From the NCBI GenBank assembly GCA_033439685.1, contig JAUEDM010000001.1, positions 9,238,001-9,302,000 on the forward strand: 64,000 nt of DNA, in the 5' to 3' direction. Positions 54,135 through 64,000 of this stretch are shown here, in pieces. The translations under genes and the position numbers were made by a program. Origin of the DNA: Apodospora peruviana (taxonomy: Eukaryota > Ascomycota > Sordariomycetes > Sordariales > Lasiosphaeriaceae). Under the pieces are notes generated by a model. The model was not told where the DNA came from. It was given only the letters and a program-made list of their open reading frames with translations, and did not search any database. How positions within the stretch are numbered: the stretch's first letter is position 1; each line of letters opens with the position of its first letter.

Positions 54135-54787
54135 TTGGGCAGGCTGCACTTACATGAGATACACTCGGTGATAAGCAAGTCTTGCTGGTTGGATATCTCT
54201 GGTGATCTAGAGCTCAATATCCAGCCCGATCATGGGTCAGTTGCTTTTTTTGATGCAGTGACAGGGGAACGCGCCAGCAATGAAGGCGCGTCAGGAAATA
54301 GAAGAATTTCTCGATTCCCATGGGTAAATTTCTGCACTCTTTTCGTCGTTGCCAACATCATGGCGACTTTCCAACTGAACGAGGTCATCAGACTTTACGA
54401 GCCGTGTAATATATTGCTCTGCTTACTATGCAAGGCAGGCATCAAGCCCGGGAATGGCACCGTGTCTCACTTTCGAAATCAGCACAAGTTTAAAGGCAAC
54501 GAACTGCAGCAGGTCTTGACGTTTGCCGCATCAATCCAGCATCTCAGCGATCCGGCAACAGTCGATCTGCCGCAGGATGGCAGCGTGGCCATCGACGGGC
54601 TGCCACAGCTCAAGGGCTACAGCTGTATGAGCTGTCGATATATGACCATTAACCGGGACAACGCCATGGCCCATCAGCGTACCGAGGCGCATACAGTTGT
54701 GGGAGGGCCGGGTTGGACGGTGGTAACGTTGCAGTCATTCGACAGCGGAAGCACGCGCGGTACTGGGTTGTCAAGAGGGACGGTGCG

Positions 54788-54832
54788 GTGGGCGATCGTG
54801 TGGTGGGCGATCGTGTGGTGGGCGATCGTGTG
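54788..54832 (+). repeat. 15-bp tandem repeat x3 in TLH
   Basis: Three perfect units of GTGGGCGATCGTGTG (54788-54802, 54803-54817, 54818-54832). In the best-supported local frame they encode a repeated five-residue unit, GDRVV/VGDRV, near the domain that follows the zinc-finger-like boxes. Confidence 0.9.
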
Positions 54833-55729
54833 GCAAGGGCTCTTGGGGGACTGGCAAGCAGTTTGCGAGCTTGCGAAGAGATACTGGAAAAGGAAGCGGC
54901 AGAGCGCCGGAAGACGGTTGAGGAAGTGGGCACGGTACAAGCAGGTCACGATGGGTTACGTATATGGGGTGGATAAAGCATCTACGGCAGGCAAACCGGG
55001 TGGTTCTTCGAGAGGCAGGGTTCTTACCGCTTACCGCCGCAGCAGAATGCAAAGAACGGGATCGTGCAAAGGTGGATGACAATAGGCGGATGCGGCTGCT
55101 GGGGGACAGCTTCGAGCGCGAGCTGCGACGGTCAGCACAAAGGGTTGATCGGGTGCCGACGCAGTCACTCATGTGGCTGGCGAGCGTGGATCCAACAAAG
55201 CCGGTCGGCAAGCCGTTTGATGTGAAGGAAACGGAGGAGACGTGGCAGTTTTATTGCAGCCAGTTCCAGCGGTACTTATGCTACTGTGTGCGCGTGTGGG
55301 CACTGGGACGGCGGGCGGCACGGCGGACGCATCGAGTATGTTTTACGGACAAGCAATGGAAAGAGCTGGGTGTAATGGTACTACGGCTTGATGCAGTGGC
55401 CGAGAAGCGCATTACAGGGCGGTCTGCGGCGGGGGCGGAAGAGGACTCGGCGACCGAGGAGCAAGACCCGGATGAGATGATGCTCGACCGGGCCATATTC
55501 TCATTCTGCATCTGCTCGCTCAAGCAGAAAATCTACCGGTGCGTATACGACAATCCGCTGCTGCACTTTACGTCGGTTCTGGCCATCGGTCCGACGGAGA
55601 TGCTATGGATGCCGGCGCACTCGTTTACCCGTAACTTGGCTGGGCTTTTATGGTGTAGCCGTGTGCTGGTACTAGAGAATTCGTTTGCGCCGTACGATGG
55701 ACCGGCTGACAATAGTGAGGACGAGGATG

Positions 55730-55960
55730 AGATCAGGTATGGATGGGGAAGGCGAGGATGGGGGCGAGGGTGAGGAGGACACGGGGGACAAGGAAGACCA
55801 AGACGACGGCGAGAACGGCGAGGATGGCGAGGATGGCGAGGACAACGGCGAGGATGAAGAGGATGACGGTGATGATGAAGAGAATGATAGCGAGGATGAA
55901 GAAGACAACGGCGGGAATGACGACGGAGATCAAACGGATGAAGAGGTCACTAGTGATTCG
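55730..55960 (+). repeat. Acidic low-complexity tract in TLH
   Basis: In the locally open frame the region encodes an almost uninterrupted run of Asp, Glu and Gly (EDGEDGEDNGEDEEDDGDD), with short repeated GGCGAGGAT units. It probably forms a disordered linker between the N-terminal part and the helicase. One frame break borders it on each side. Confidence 0.8.
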
Positions 55961-58900
55961 GTCGACAATTTCATGTTGGAGCGTCGCGAGTGGCCGTGCG
56001 ACGGGTATACGCGCCGATCAGCACCATCATCGAGTGGATGGCATATGGGCGTGGCTTCCGCCGTCACAAGCTTGGGACGCCGCGGCTGGCGTGGGAGCAG
56101 GGCGGCACGGCGCTGAATCTCGAAGGCATACGGATTCAGGTCTCGGATCTGCAGCGTGCCACCACTGCTATTGTGGACGAGGCAGAGACATTGCTCGACG
56201 CGTTGCTAGCGGGGTCATGGCTCAGGTCCGATCTACGATCGTGCTTGACGATATTGTTGACAGCTTGGTGTACGAGGGCCAAGGACGGTCATTTGCAACA
56301 AACGGCAAGAATCGGTGGCTACAACCGGGCGCGGCCAGAATTGCCGAGCTTATCGGATCGAGCTTATTTCGGACGGTCAAGACAGAGGGCGGGCGCGTCG
56401 TGTACAAGTGCCGGCGGCAATCGGCGGAGGAGTTCTTATTACGACTTAAACGGTTCAAGAGCACGCTACTTGCAACCGTGCACATCTGGGGCGGGCAGCC
56501 GGGGCGGGGGCCGGAGATGACGACGCTGAAGCACTGCGATACAGAACAGCTCCCACGTAACGTATTCGTCTTTGATGGGCTTGTAGTGCTTATCACGGAC
56601 CACGACAAGCAGAGGAGAGGCCGACGGGTAGCACGCTGGCTACCGGCGGACGTGAGCCGCATCATGGTGGCGTACGTCGTATGGCTTGTGCCGTTTGAGC
56701 ATGTGCTGCATCGGTTGTCGGGTATCCGAGGGCCAGCCGACACGCTACAGGCTTGGCTGTGGAAAGACGCATCGAAAGGGCTGTGGAATACAGAGGACTT
56801 GAGTAGGCGGCTTGACTTGTTATCAAGCACATACGTCGGGGTTCGGCTGACGGTGGCATGCTATCGGCACGTGGCGATCGAACTGGGCCGGCAGGTCAAA
56901 GGGCTGGTGGTCCGGCAGATGGAGATGGATGTGACGAACGGCGGGAATGAGTGCGAGGAGTGGGTTGATCCGCAGACCGGCGAACTCCGGCAACAGCCGC
57001 TGGTAGACTACATCTGGGATCTCCAGGCAACACACGGCAGCCGTATTGCGGCTAGTCACTATGCGTTGTCAGTGCTGCATCCCGACCAGCTACAACCGGA
57101 GATGCTGATGAACTATAAGCTTATCAGCGAGCTGTGGCACGGCTTCTTGGGCAGCAGCTCCAGTAACAGCTTTCGTAGTAGCTCCGGGGCGGTTGTCGGA
57201 CGGAAGCGTGGCATGACGGAGCCGTCGAGAGGGCCGCCGTCGAAGAGAGTACGGAGTGGCAGGCAAAAGCAGCGAGACGATATGGTAGGTGAGCCCGTCC
57301 GAACGGGCATATTTCAGAGTGCAGGTACTTATACAGGTGATGCGTCACAGCGGCACGGGCAAGAAGGCATCGACGACATCAATATAGGATTGCAGAGGTT
57401 GTTTGGGCCGACTGCGCAGTGGAAGTCGGACCAGCAACGGGATATCATGGCGAAGATCATGGCGCTACAAGATAACGGAGTCCGCAGCGAGCTACTGATA
57501 GCGGTGTTGCCGACAGGCGGCGGCAAGAGCGTGTTCTTTATGCTACCGGCGGTGCTCGACGAGACGTGGAGGGAAGGATCCCCCCCAAGCGATATGTGTA
57601 GCTTGCAGGTCGGCTCGACAAGCATCGTGGTTGTACCATTTGCTGCTCTGCTCCGGGACATGGAAGCTCGTGCTCGCGAGATGGGCGTCGACTGCTTATG
57701 GTGGCGTACGGGTGAGCATGACAGTCGAACAGAGCGGCAGCGTGATGCGAGGCTGGTTCTTGTCAGCGCGGACGTAGCCGTCTGCGTGGAGTTTATGGCA
57801 TATGTGCAAACCATCCGGTCGCGTGGGCGGCTGGGGCGGATTTTCTTCGATGAGTGCCATACGAGCATTACGGACGTTGGCTATCGGGCGCGGCTGGGGA
57901 AACTAAAAGAGCTGCACCGGTTTGGCTGCCCGATGATCATGCTCACGGCGACGTTACCGGTAAAAATGGAAGCGTGGTACCGGGAGAGGATGTTATGCAA
58001 GGACGCGGCACTTATCCGGACTGCGGCGGTCAAGCTTAATATCCGGTATAGGGTACGGGTGGTTGGGAAGAAGGGGGGCAGCGTGCAGGATGTGGTGCTA
58101 GAGGAGATGCGACAGCTGGAGAAGGTGATGACGGGCTCGCAGAAGGGGGTCGTGTATTGCCGGTCGATCGCAGCATGTGAGCAGCTGGGCGAAGCAGCAG
58201 GCTGCGGTGTTTATCATAGTAGGGCTTCGGAGGATGCTAATCAGGGGGTACTGAAAACGTGGATGTTAGGTCGGGAAGGGGCTCGGTGGATCACGGCAAC
58301 GAGCGGGCTTGGGACAGGGATCGACATTGGTGGGATTACAGCTAACATTCACATGCAGGAACCATACGGGTTGGTGGACTTTGTGCAACAGACGGGACGG
58401 GGCGGACGACGAGCGGGCGAGGTAGTGGAGTCTGTGATTGTGACGGATGGACGACCGGTTCGTGAGAACGAGTTTGAAGATGATATTTCACGAGCGAACC
58501 GGACAGCTATGGGCGAATTCATCCGGCAGACGGACTGCCGGCGTATTGGGCTTGGTATGTTTCTGGACGGGACGGGGCGTCGCTGTGGTGAGATAGGTGG
58601 TGAGTTATGCGATCACTGCCGGGCTCAGGAGCCGGTTGTTTCGGACGTGGTCGACATGACTACTCGATTACATGATGACCGGCGAGCAACCGGGCTAGGC
58701 ATGATGGCATTACGCGCTTGGGTCGACATGTTGACATGTCTGGGAGCGTGTAGCGTGTGCTATGTGAAATGGCATATACACGGTAAGTTGGAGGAGCAGG
58801 AGAAGCGGTACCAGCACCCGCGGTCGTCATGTCGGTACATCAGCATTGATGCAGTGGAGAGATGGAGGCAAGGGATTCAGTTTGACGAGTACCGTTGTTG

Positions 58901-59369
58901 CTGGTCGTGCGGGTTGCCGTACGGGTGGTGTGCAGAGGCACGAGTGGAAGGTCGATGTATTTATCGCGAGCATATTATGCCAGTCGTGATGATGGTAGGG
59001 GTGAGTGAAACTTTGGGCAGGAAGTGGCAGGGGAATTTGGGGTTGATGTGGGCGACAGCAAAGGCTATCAGGGATGGCTGGTACGGTCGAGGCAGCTGTA
59101 CGAAGAGGAGATGACGAATGGTTTAGCGGTGTGGGAATTTATTGTACGGACAATTTGTAAATAGGATTCTTTTTATTTCGGGTTCTATTCTAGGTTGAAG
59201 TACTGATATTAGTGACAAGTCGTTTCCGGGCCGGAGAGTAAGGCCGAGAATGATAACGGTAGATGAGAACCCGACGCCGAGCGGTGGGAGGGCGAAAAGG
59301 GCGAAGCCGAAGAAGAAGCGGACAAATGAAGCAGACAATGCATATAAATAGGGTTGATATCTGGAGGTG

Positions 59370-60246
59370 ATGGTAACGAGGGATGCGCTAGGCATGAGGG
59401 TGGGCATCCGGATGTGCGGATGGTCGTACATGCTGAGGATTACGGGCAGGAGAGCGGGCGGCAATCCGCTGCTGTACTTTACGTCGGTTGTGGGCATGCC
59501 GGCACACTCGTTTACCCGTAACTTTGGGATTCCGGCGAGTCAGGCAGGAATGGCACGCGGTTTTTGATGTTTGATTCGGTATTGCGGGAGATGGGCAAGA
59601 AAAGGCCGTCACGGTTGCAAGATGTGGAGAGGCAGGTGACGATGGAAGAGGGGAGACGGTGGCAGTTGATGTGGCAAATTAATATCCAGGAACAATTACA
59701 GCAGGTGAAGAGCGATGACGGGAGGAGCGGTTGGTAGAGTTGTTGGACGAGCAGGAAGAAGCAGAGGAAGAGACGATAAAAGAGGTGGCCGCAAGTGATT
59801 TGGCGGTAGATGTAGAGGTAGAGATATACCGGGAGAGAGCACAGCGGCGGAGATAGGGTTAGAAGGAAAGGATTCGGCAGTCGGAGAAAGAGTTGGAGGT
59901 AGAGTAATTCCAGGAGATATTAGAGCAGTGGGCGGTAGGATGTACATGGTGCAGGGCGATTGGGGAAGAAGAGAGGGTTTGCAAGGGACATAAGTTGGAG
60001 CAGTGCGAGGAGGAGGATTCGGGGGTGGTTAGGGCGGCGGTAGATCGATGGGTTGAGAAGATGCGGTGGGAGAAGTTTTCATGTTGTTTTGATTGTGGGA
60101 TACCGCAGGGAATATGCAGGCGGTATAAAGTAAGGGAAGATGGCGGATATATACGAGACGGAGGAAATGGTTGTCAGTATGCCGGGGTATTGATACAGTC
60201 GGTAGTAGCAATGTGGGGAGCGAATGTGGAGGAGGTGGGGGTATGA
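59370..60246 (+). pseudogene. Second TLH remnant
   Basis: The frame at 59367-59567 repeats the TLH segment NPLLYFTSV...MPAHSFTRNF, matching NPLLHFTSV...MPAHSFTRNL at about 55560-55640 of the main copy. A later frame (59995-60246) ends with MRWEKFSCCFDCGIPQGICR and CQYAGVLIQSVVAMW, the Cys/Trp-rich C-terminal block again, but differing from copy 1 (CCWSCGLPYGWC). So N- and C-terminal pieces of another TLH copy lie next to each other, with the helicase core lost. Sequence between (59570-59990) is purine-rich and decayed. Confidence 0.7.
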
Positions 60247-61019
60247 ATTGGAAAAGGAGGTAGGTAAAGAAGAGAATGGAGATGGAGATGGAGATGAAGA
60301 TTGGGGTGTGGTGAGGGAGGGACAGAGATGAAGATAGGGGTCAGGGTTAGAAAGAAGATGAGGGTGACGGTTAGAGCGAGGAAGGAGTTGAGCATGAGAG
60401 AAAGGATGGGGATGATTGAGGGATGGAAAGGATAAGGTAAAGTGAGGATAAGATAAGAAGGAGGATGAGAATGAATTGAGGGAGAGGGTGAGAATGAAGT
60501 GATTGTTAGATAAAGAAAGAATGGAGTGAGGGAGGAGAGGAGGGGTGTGTGTGATGGAGATGATGGGGTGATGGAGAGAGTAAGTGTGATGGAAAGGGTG
60601 ATGGTAAGGTAATTTTGGGGGAAGCAAGAGGATGGAAATGGAAAAAAGAGAGATGATTTGAGGAATAGGAAGAGGAGGAGGAAGAGGAAGAGGATGAGGG
60701 AGAGAGTAAAAGGGAGGGCGAGGATGAAGATGTAGATAGGAGATAGGATGAGGAAAGTAAGATAAATGGTCAGGATGGGGATTGAGGAAGGGTTGAGGAA
60801 GGGAGATGATGATGATGGGACATGATGAGGATCAGAGAAGATTGGGTTGGGTTGAAGAAGAGGAAGAATGGAGGGATGAAGTTATGTAAGAGGAAGAGGA
60901 AGAAGGAGAATGGGGATACGATAAAGGTGAGGGTAAGGAAGAGGATGTGTGGAAGAAGGGTTAAAGAGGATGAGGTAAGGGTGAAGGTTAGAGAGAAGGA
61001 TGATGGGGAGAGGGAGAGG

Positions 61020-61115
61020 AGAGGGAGAGGGAGGATGAGAAAGAGGGTGAGGTGAGGTGAGGGAGAGGGAGAGGGAGGATAAGAAAGAGGGTGAGGTGAG
61101 GTGAGGGTGAGGGGC
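61020..61115 (+). repeat. Tandem direct repeat, about 48 bp, two copies
   Basis: Two near-identical copies containing GAGGGAGAGGGAGGAT, AGAAAGAGGGTGAGGTGAGG. Period estimated by eye at 45-50 bases. Part of the G-rich zone. Confidence 0.6.
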
Positions 61116-61304
61116 AGAATGATGGTGGTGGTGGTTAAAAAGAAGGGTTGGGAGAGGGTGAGGATTAGAGATTGGGTGATGAGGGTTGGGGTGAGATAGA
61201 GGATGATGTAAGGGTGAGGGTTAGAAGAAGGTATATGTTCGGGTGAGCGTGAGGGATAGAAATTGAGTGATGAAAATTGGGGTGTGAAAAAGGGGGAGAT
61301 GGAA

Positions 61305-61502
61305 GGTGAGAAGAAGAGGGTGAGGGTTAGAGTTGGGAAGGAGGGTGAGGGTTGGAATTGGGAAGGAGGGTGAGGGTTGGAGTTGGGAAGGAGGGTGAGA
61401 AAGAGGGTGAGGGTTAAGAAGATGGAAAGGGTGAGGGTTAGAAAGAAGGAGAGAGAGAGGGTGAGGGTTAGAAAGAAGGAGAGAGAGGGTGAGGGTTATA
61501 AT
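61305..61502 (+). repeat. Tandem GGGTGAGGGTTG/AG repeats
   Basis: GAAGGAGGGTGAGGGTTGGA units repeat several times (about 61330-61400), then AAGGTGAGGGTTAGAAAG-like units repeat with GAGAGAG spacers. The period is about 27 bases in the first part. Words contain GGGTTAG, the plus-strand telomere core, in correct orientation for a right-hand telomere. Confidence 0.65.
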
Positions 61503-62825
61503 AAGAAGGAGAACAGTAAAGATAAAAGGAGAAAGATAATGGTAAAGAATAAAAATGAGTATAAAGAGAAAAGAATGGGAAAAAAAAGAAATAAAAGAAA
61601 AGAAAGGAAAGAGAAGAAGAGAAACGGAAGAAAAAGACAGGGAAGGAAAAGACAGGAAAGAAAAGAAAGCAAAAGAAGTTTACATGAAAATATGATAAAG
61701 AATATATTAATAAAAAGAATGATTAAATAAGAGTATATAAAATAAAGGAAATATTAAAAACAAATAAAAAGAAAATGAAATGATAAAGGAAGAAAAGTTA
61801 GAATTGAAGAAAAGTATAATAGTATTGTTTTTGAGGGGGGGAAGAGGTGTAAAAAGAAAAAGAAAGAAAGGAAGGAAAATAAAAAGAAAGAGAGAAAGAA
61901 AAGAAATTAAAAGATAAGAAAAACAGGAAAATTAGAAGCAAAGAAGGGAAAAGAGGGGAAAAAGGAAAATAAACAAGGAAAATAAACAAGGAAAAAAAAG
62001 AAAAACAAGATAAAAGAGAGAAAAGAATTTAAAAAAATAAAAGAAGTAGAAAGAAAAAAGATAAAATAAATAAGAAGTAAAAGAGTGGAAAGAAAAAGAT
62101 AAAATAAAATAAATGAAAATAAATGGAGAAAAATAAATATAAAAAAGGAAGAAAAAAAATAAAAATAATATAAAGGAAAGTAAAAGTTAAGTTAAAAGTT
62201 AAAACAGCAAGAAAATAAATATAAAGAATAAAAAAGGTTAAGTAAGACGAAAGAATAAGTAGGAATTTAAAAATAGCTAAGTATTGTGTAAAAGGATTAA
62301 GATGGAAAAGAGTTGAAGTTGAAAAGGCATAAAATAAAAGAATAGAGTTTAAAAACAAAAAAACAAAGGTAAGAGAAAGGAAGATAAAAGAAATAAAACA
62401 ATGGTCGGAGATAAATAATTAATATATAGGTAGAAAGAAGAGAGAAAGAATAATAAAAAGGGAATTATATTTAAAAAAAGGTGATGATTAAATAATAATA
62501 AAACAAATGGTTAGGGTTATGGTGAAAGAGACGGATTAAAGCAAAAAGATTAGGATTAAAGTATGAAAATATTAGGGTTATATTTACAAAGAAAAAAGGA
62601 AAATAAAGTAATAAGGCAAGAGAAAGTAAAATAAAAAATAATTATAATATAAGTTTTAAAAAAGACAGAGGATTAAGTTAAAAAAGACAGACAAAAAGAA
62701 AAGTCATATAAAGAACAGGAAAAGAAAGGAAAGACGAAAAAGATAATAAATAAAGGATAAAACAAAGGTAATATGAGAGGAAAAAGTTAATATAAGGTTA
62801 TGAAAACTAAATAACAAAGGCAAGG

Positions 62826-62968
62826 GAAAAATAAAAGGGAAAAATAAAAGGGAAAAATAAAAGGGAAAAATAAAAGGGAAAAATAAAAGGGAAAATAAAA
62901 GGGAAAAATAAAAGGGAAAAATAAAAGGGAAAAATAAAAGGAAAAAATAAAAGGAAAAAATAAAAAAG
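62826..62968 (+). repeat. 13-bp tandem repeat, about 11 copies
   Basis: Unit GGGAAAAATAAAA, repeated about eleven times with small changes: one unit lacks an A, and the last two have GGAAAAAATAAAA. A clean minisatellite in the A-rich zone. Confidence 0.85.
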
Positions 62969-63234
62969 AAAAAAAAATATATAAAATTAAATTTTGAAGT
63001 AAAACAAAAAGAAAGATAAATATAAAAAATTAAAAAGAGGAACAAAAGTTAGGTACAGTTATTAAAATGAGAGTAAGAATATAATGAAAAGGGTTGGTAA
63101 AAGGGGAGAAGATAAAAAAAGAGAAAAAGATAATGTTATATAATAATAAAGGTTTAGAAAAACAAAAAGATTAAAGAGAATATACAAGGGAGATAAAAGG
63201 GGAGGAGTAAAGATTAAGTAAAAAGTGAAGAATG

Positions 63235-63365
63235 AAATAAAAGAAAAAGGGAAATAAATGAGAAAAAGAGAGGATTAAATAAAAAGTCAAGTTAAAATAA
63301 AAGAGGAAGATAAATAAATGAGAAAAAGAAAGGATTAATAAAAAGGCAAGGTAAAAATAAAAGAT
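63235..63365 (+). repeat. Imperfect tandem repeat, about 62 bp, two copies
   Basis: Two diverged copies around ATAAATGAGAAAAAGAGAGG and ATAAATGAGAAAAAGAAAGG, each followed by ATTAA-x-TAAAAAG and an AAAATAAAAG stretch. Confidence 0.6.
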
Positions 63366-63810
63366 AAAGGTAAAGAGAGAGTAAAAGTAAAAGTGATGAT
63401 TATCAAAATTAAAAATAAAAATAAAATTAAAATTAAAAATACAGATTAAATAAAGAAATGAAGATGAGATGTAAAGTAAAGATTGAGTATAAATAAAAAA
63501 AAGCAAGGATAAAAGTAAATATAAAATAAAAGATAAATAACAGTAAAGAGAATGGTTAAAGTTAGAGTACAAAAAAAGGTGTTTAGATTATATATAAAAA
63601 GAATAGTGGAAAAATAAAGTTTTGAAGAAAAAGAGATGAAAGTTTAGTTAAGGAATATAATATAGTTGAAGAAGGAAAAAAAAGAAAGTGAGTAAAAATA
63701 AAAAAGAGACAGAAAAGAAGAGTCAGATAAAAAGAAGGAAAAAAAAAGGAAGGAGAAAAGAAAAGAAGGGGAAAGAGAAAGGAAGAAAAGATAAAAGGAA
63801 AAAAAGAGAA

Positions 63811-63985
63811 GAAAGGAGTTAAAAAGAAAACAAGATGAAAAGGAGGTAAAGAAGAAAGGAAAAGGAAGAAAGGAGTTAAAAAGAAAACAAGATGAAAAGG
63901 AGGTGAAAGAAGAAAGGAAAGAGAAGAAAGGAGTTAAAAAGAAAACAAGATGAAAAGGAGGTAAAAGAAGAAAGAAAAAAGGAAC
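63811..63985 (+). repeat. 57-58 bp tandem repeat, three copies
   Basis: Units starting at about 63814, 63871 and 63929 share AGGAGTTAAAAAGAAAACAA then GATGAAAAGGAGGT, followed by a variable AAGAAAGGAAA spacer. Higher-order repeat at the window edge; it may continue beyond. Confidence 0.8.
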
Positions 63986-64000
63986 AAAGCAGGTTTAAAA

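Larger units (their letters stand above)
54135..59114 (+). pseudogene. Telomere-linked RecQ-like helicase (TLH) with five frame breaks in its N-terminal half
   Basis: The N-terminus carries two zinc-finger-like boxes (LLCLLCKAGIKPGNGTVSHF and YSCMSCRYMTINRDNAMAHQ, with downstream His), as in TLH proteins. The frame then breaks near 54735, 54960, 55700, 55990 and 56215. From about 56220 a frame runs open to 59114 with RecQ helicase motifs: I VLPTGGGKSVFFMLPA, II RIFFDECHTS, III MLTATLPVKM, V SGLGTGIDIGGI and VI QQTGRGGRRAG. A C-terminal Cys/Trp-rich block (CCWSCGLPYGWCAEARVE, then CIYREHIMPVVMM) ends it. TLH genes lie next to telomeres in many fungi and may take part in telomere upkeep or recombination. 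Base composition is GC-rich compared with what follows. Shifts suggest a pseudogene, or indel errors in this subtelomere. Confidence 0.85.
60247..64000. repeat. Purine-rich, C-poor subtelomere-like tract
   Basis: The plus strand is almost only A and G with some T; C is nearly absent. The left part (60.25-61.5 kb) is G-rich with many GAGGGTGAGGGTTAG-like words reminiscent of degenerate TTAGGG. The right part (61.5-64 kb) is A-rich. No gene can be supported: the minus-strand frames (poly-F, L, S, P) and plus-strand frames (R, K, G, E) are composition artefacts. No pure telomere array is reached at the window end. Confidence 0.85.

Noticed and set aside
60079..60627. A 182-codon minus-strand frame in the purine tract
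   Set aside because: Mostly H, P, S, L from C/T-rich composition; no start context, splice sites or domain.
62029..63572. Several minus-strand frames rich in F, I, L, Y that look like transmembrane proteins
   Set aside because: They are the complement of A-rich DNA (TTT and TTA codons); hydrophobicity follows from base composition.
60247..64000. True telomere array
   Set aside because: Only degenerate GGGTTAG words occur; no uniform hexamer repeats. The window end is not a chromosome end.
1..64000. CRISPR arrays, operons, ribosome binding sites, riboswitches
   Set aside because: The genes have spliceosomal introns and eukaryotic families; no repeat-spacer pattern is present.

Overview
The window looks like nuclear DNA of a filamentous ascomycete (Pezizomycotina, most simply Eurotiales-like). 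Genes have short GT-AG introns of about 50-90 bases with CTAAC/CTGAC branch sites. Families typical of moulds are present: an SRPK-type kinase, a rhodopsin-like PTH11-type membrane protein, HET and NB-ARC-TPR genes, a CmcJ-like oxygenase, DUF4360, Ty3/Gypsy, Tad-like LINE and hAT relics, and a telomere-linked RecQ-like helicase (TLH). The genus cannot be named from this alone. The right end is subtelomeric in character: a decayed TLH gene, a second TLH remnant, then about 3.75 kb of almost C-free, purine-rich, repeat-laden DNA.

Layout. 0-11 kb is mostly decayed: a frameshifted kinase-like gene, a gene broken by a 31-bp tandem duplication, a pair of diverged repeats at about 5.0-5.5 and 7.6-8.1 kb flanking a sound three-exon BTB gene, an unrecognised multi-exon gene, and a second kinase-like relic. 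11.4-13.3 kb carries an intact class I/II aminotransferase. 14.9-20.7 kb has a frameshifted DUF4360 gene, a cytochrome P450 relic that keeps its haem cysteine but lacks the K-helix, and a Gypsy relic against the P450 3' end. 22.7-28.6 kb is gene-like: a rhodopsin-like membrane protein, a modin-like fragment, an SRPK-like kinase and a small two-exon gene.

29.3-40.8 kb is again repeat-rich: a LINE whose internal deletion joins ORF1 to the end of ORF2, a small secreted cysteine-rich protein gene, a broken multi-pass membrane protein gene, a BBE-domain oxidoreductase gene split by a 1,778-bp hAT element with recognisable TIRs and target-site duplication, a TPR fragment, a second Gypsy relic ending beside a tRNA-like 3' half, and a shortened HET gene. 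41.4-45.7 kb holds a divergent pair of complete genes (amidase and CmcJ-like oxygenase). 48.0-53.3 kb holds an NB-ARC-TPR receptor-like gene and a tail-anchored-type membrane protein gene. 54.1-60.2 kb holds the two TLH relics, and 60.2-64 kb the purine-rich tract.

How things work together. Intact housekeeping-like genes alternate with accessory relics. Several enzymes could be secondary-metabolite tailoring enzymes (aminotransferase, P450, BBE oxidoreductase, amidase, CmcJ-like), but no backbone synthase is present, so no cluster is claimed. Many damaged genes differ from an open frame by one base, which could be real decay or residual assembly indels; raw reads would decide. All calls come from reading the sequence; no database search was run.
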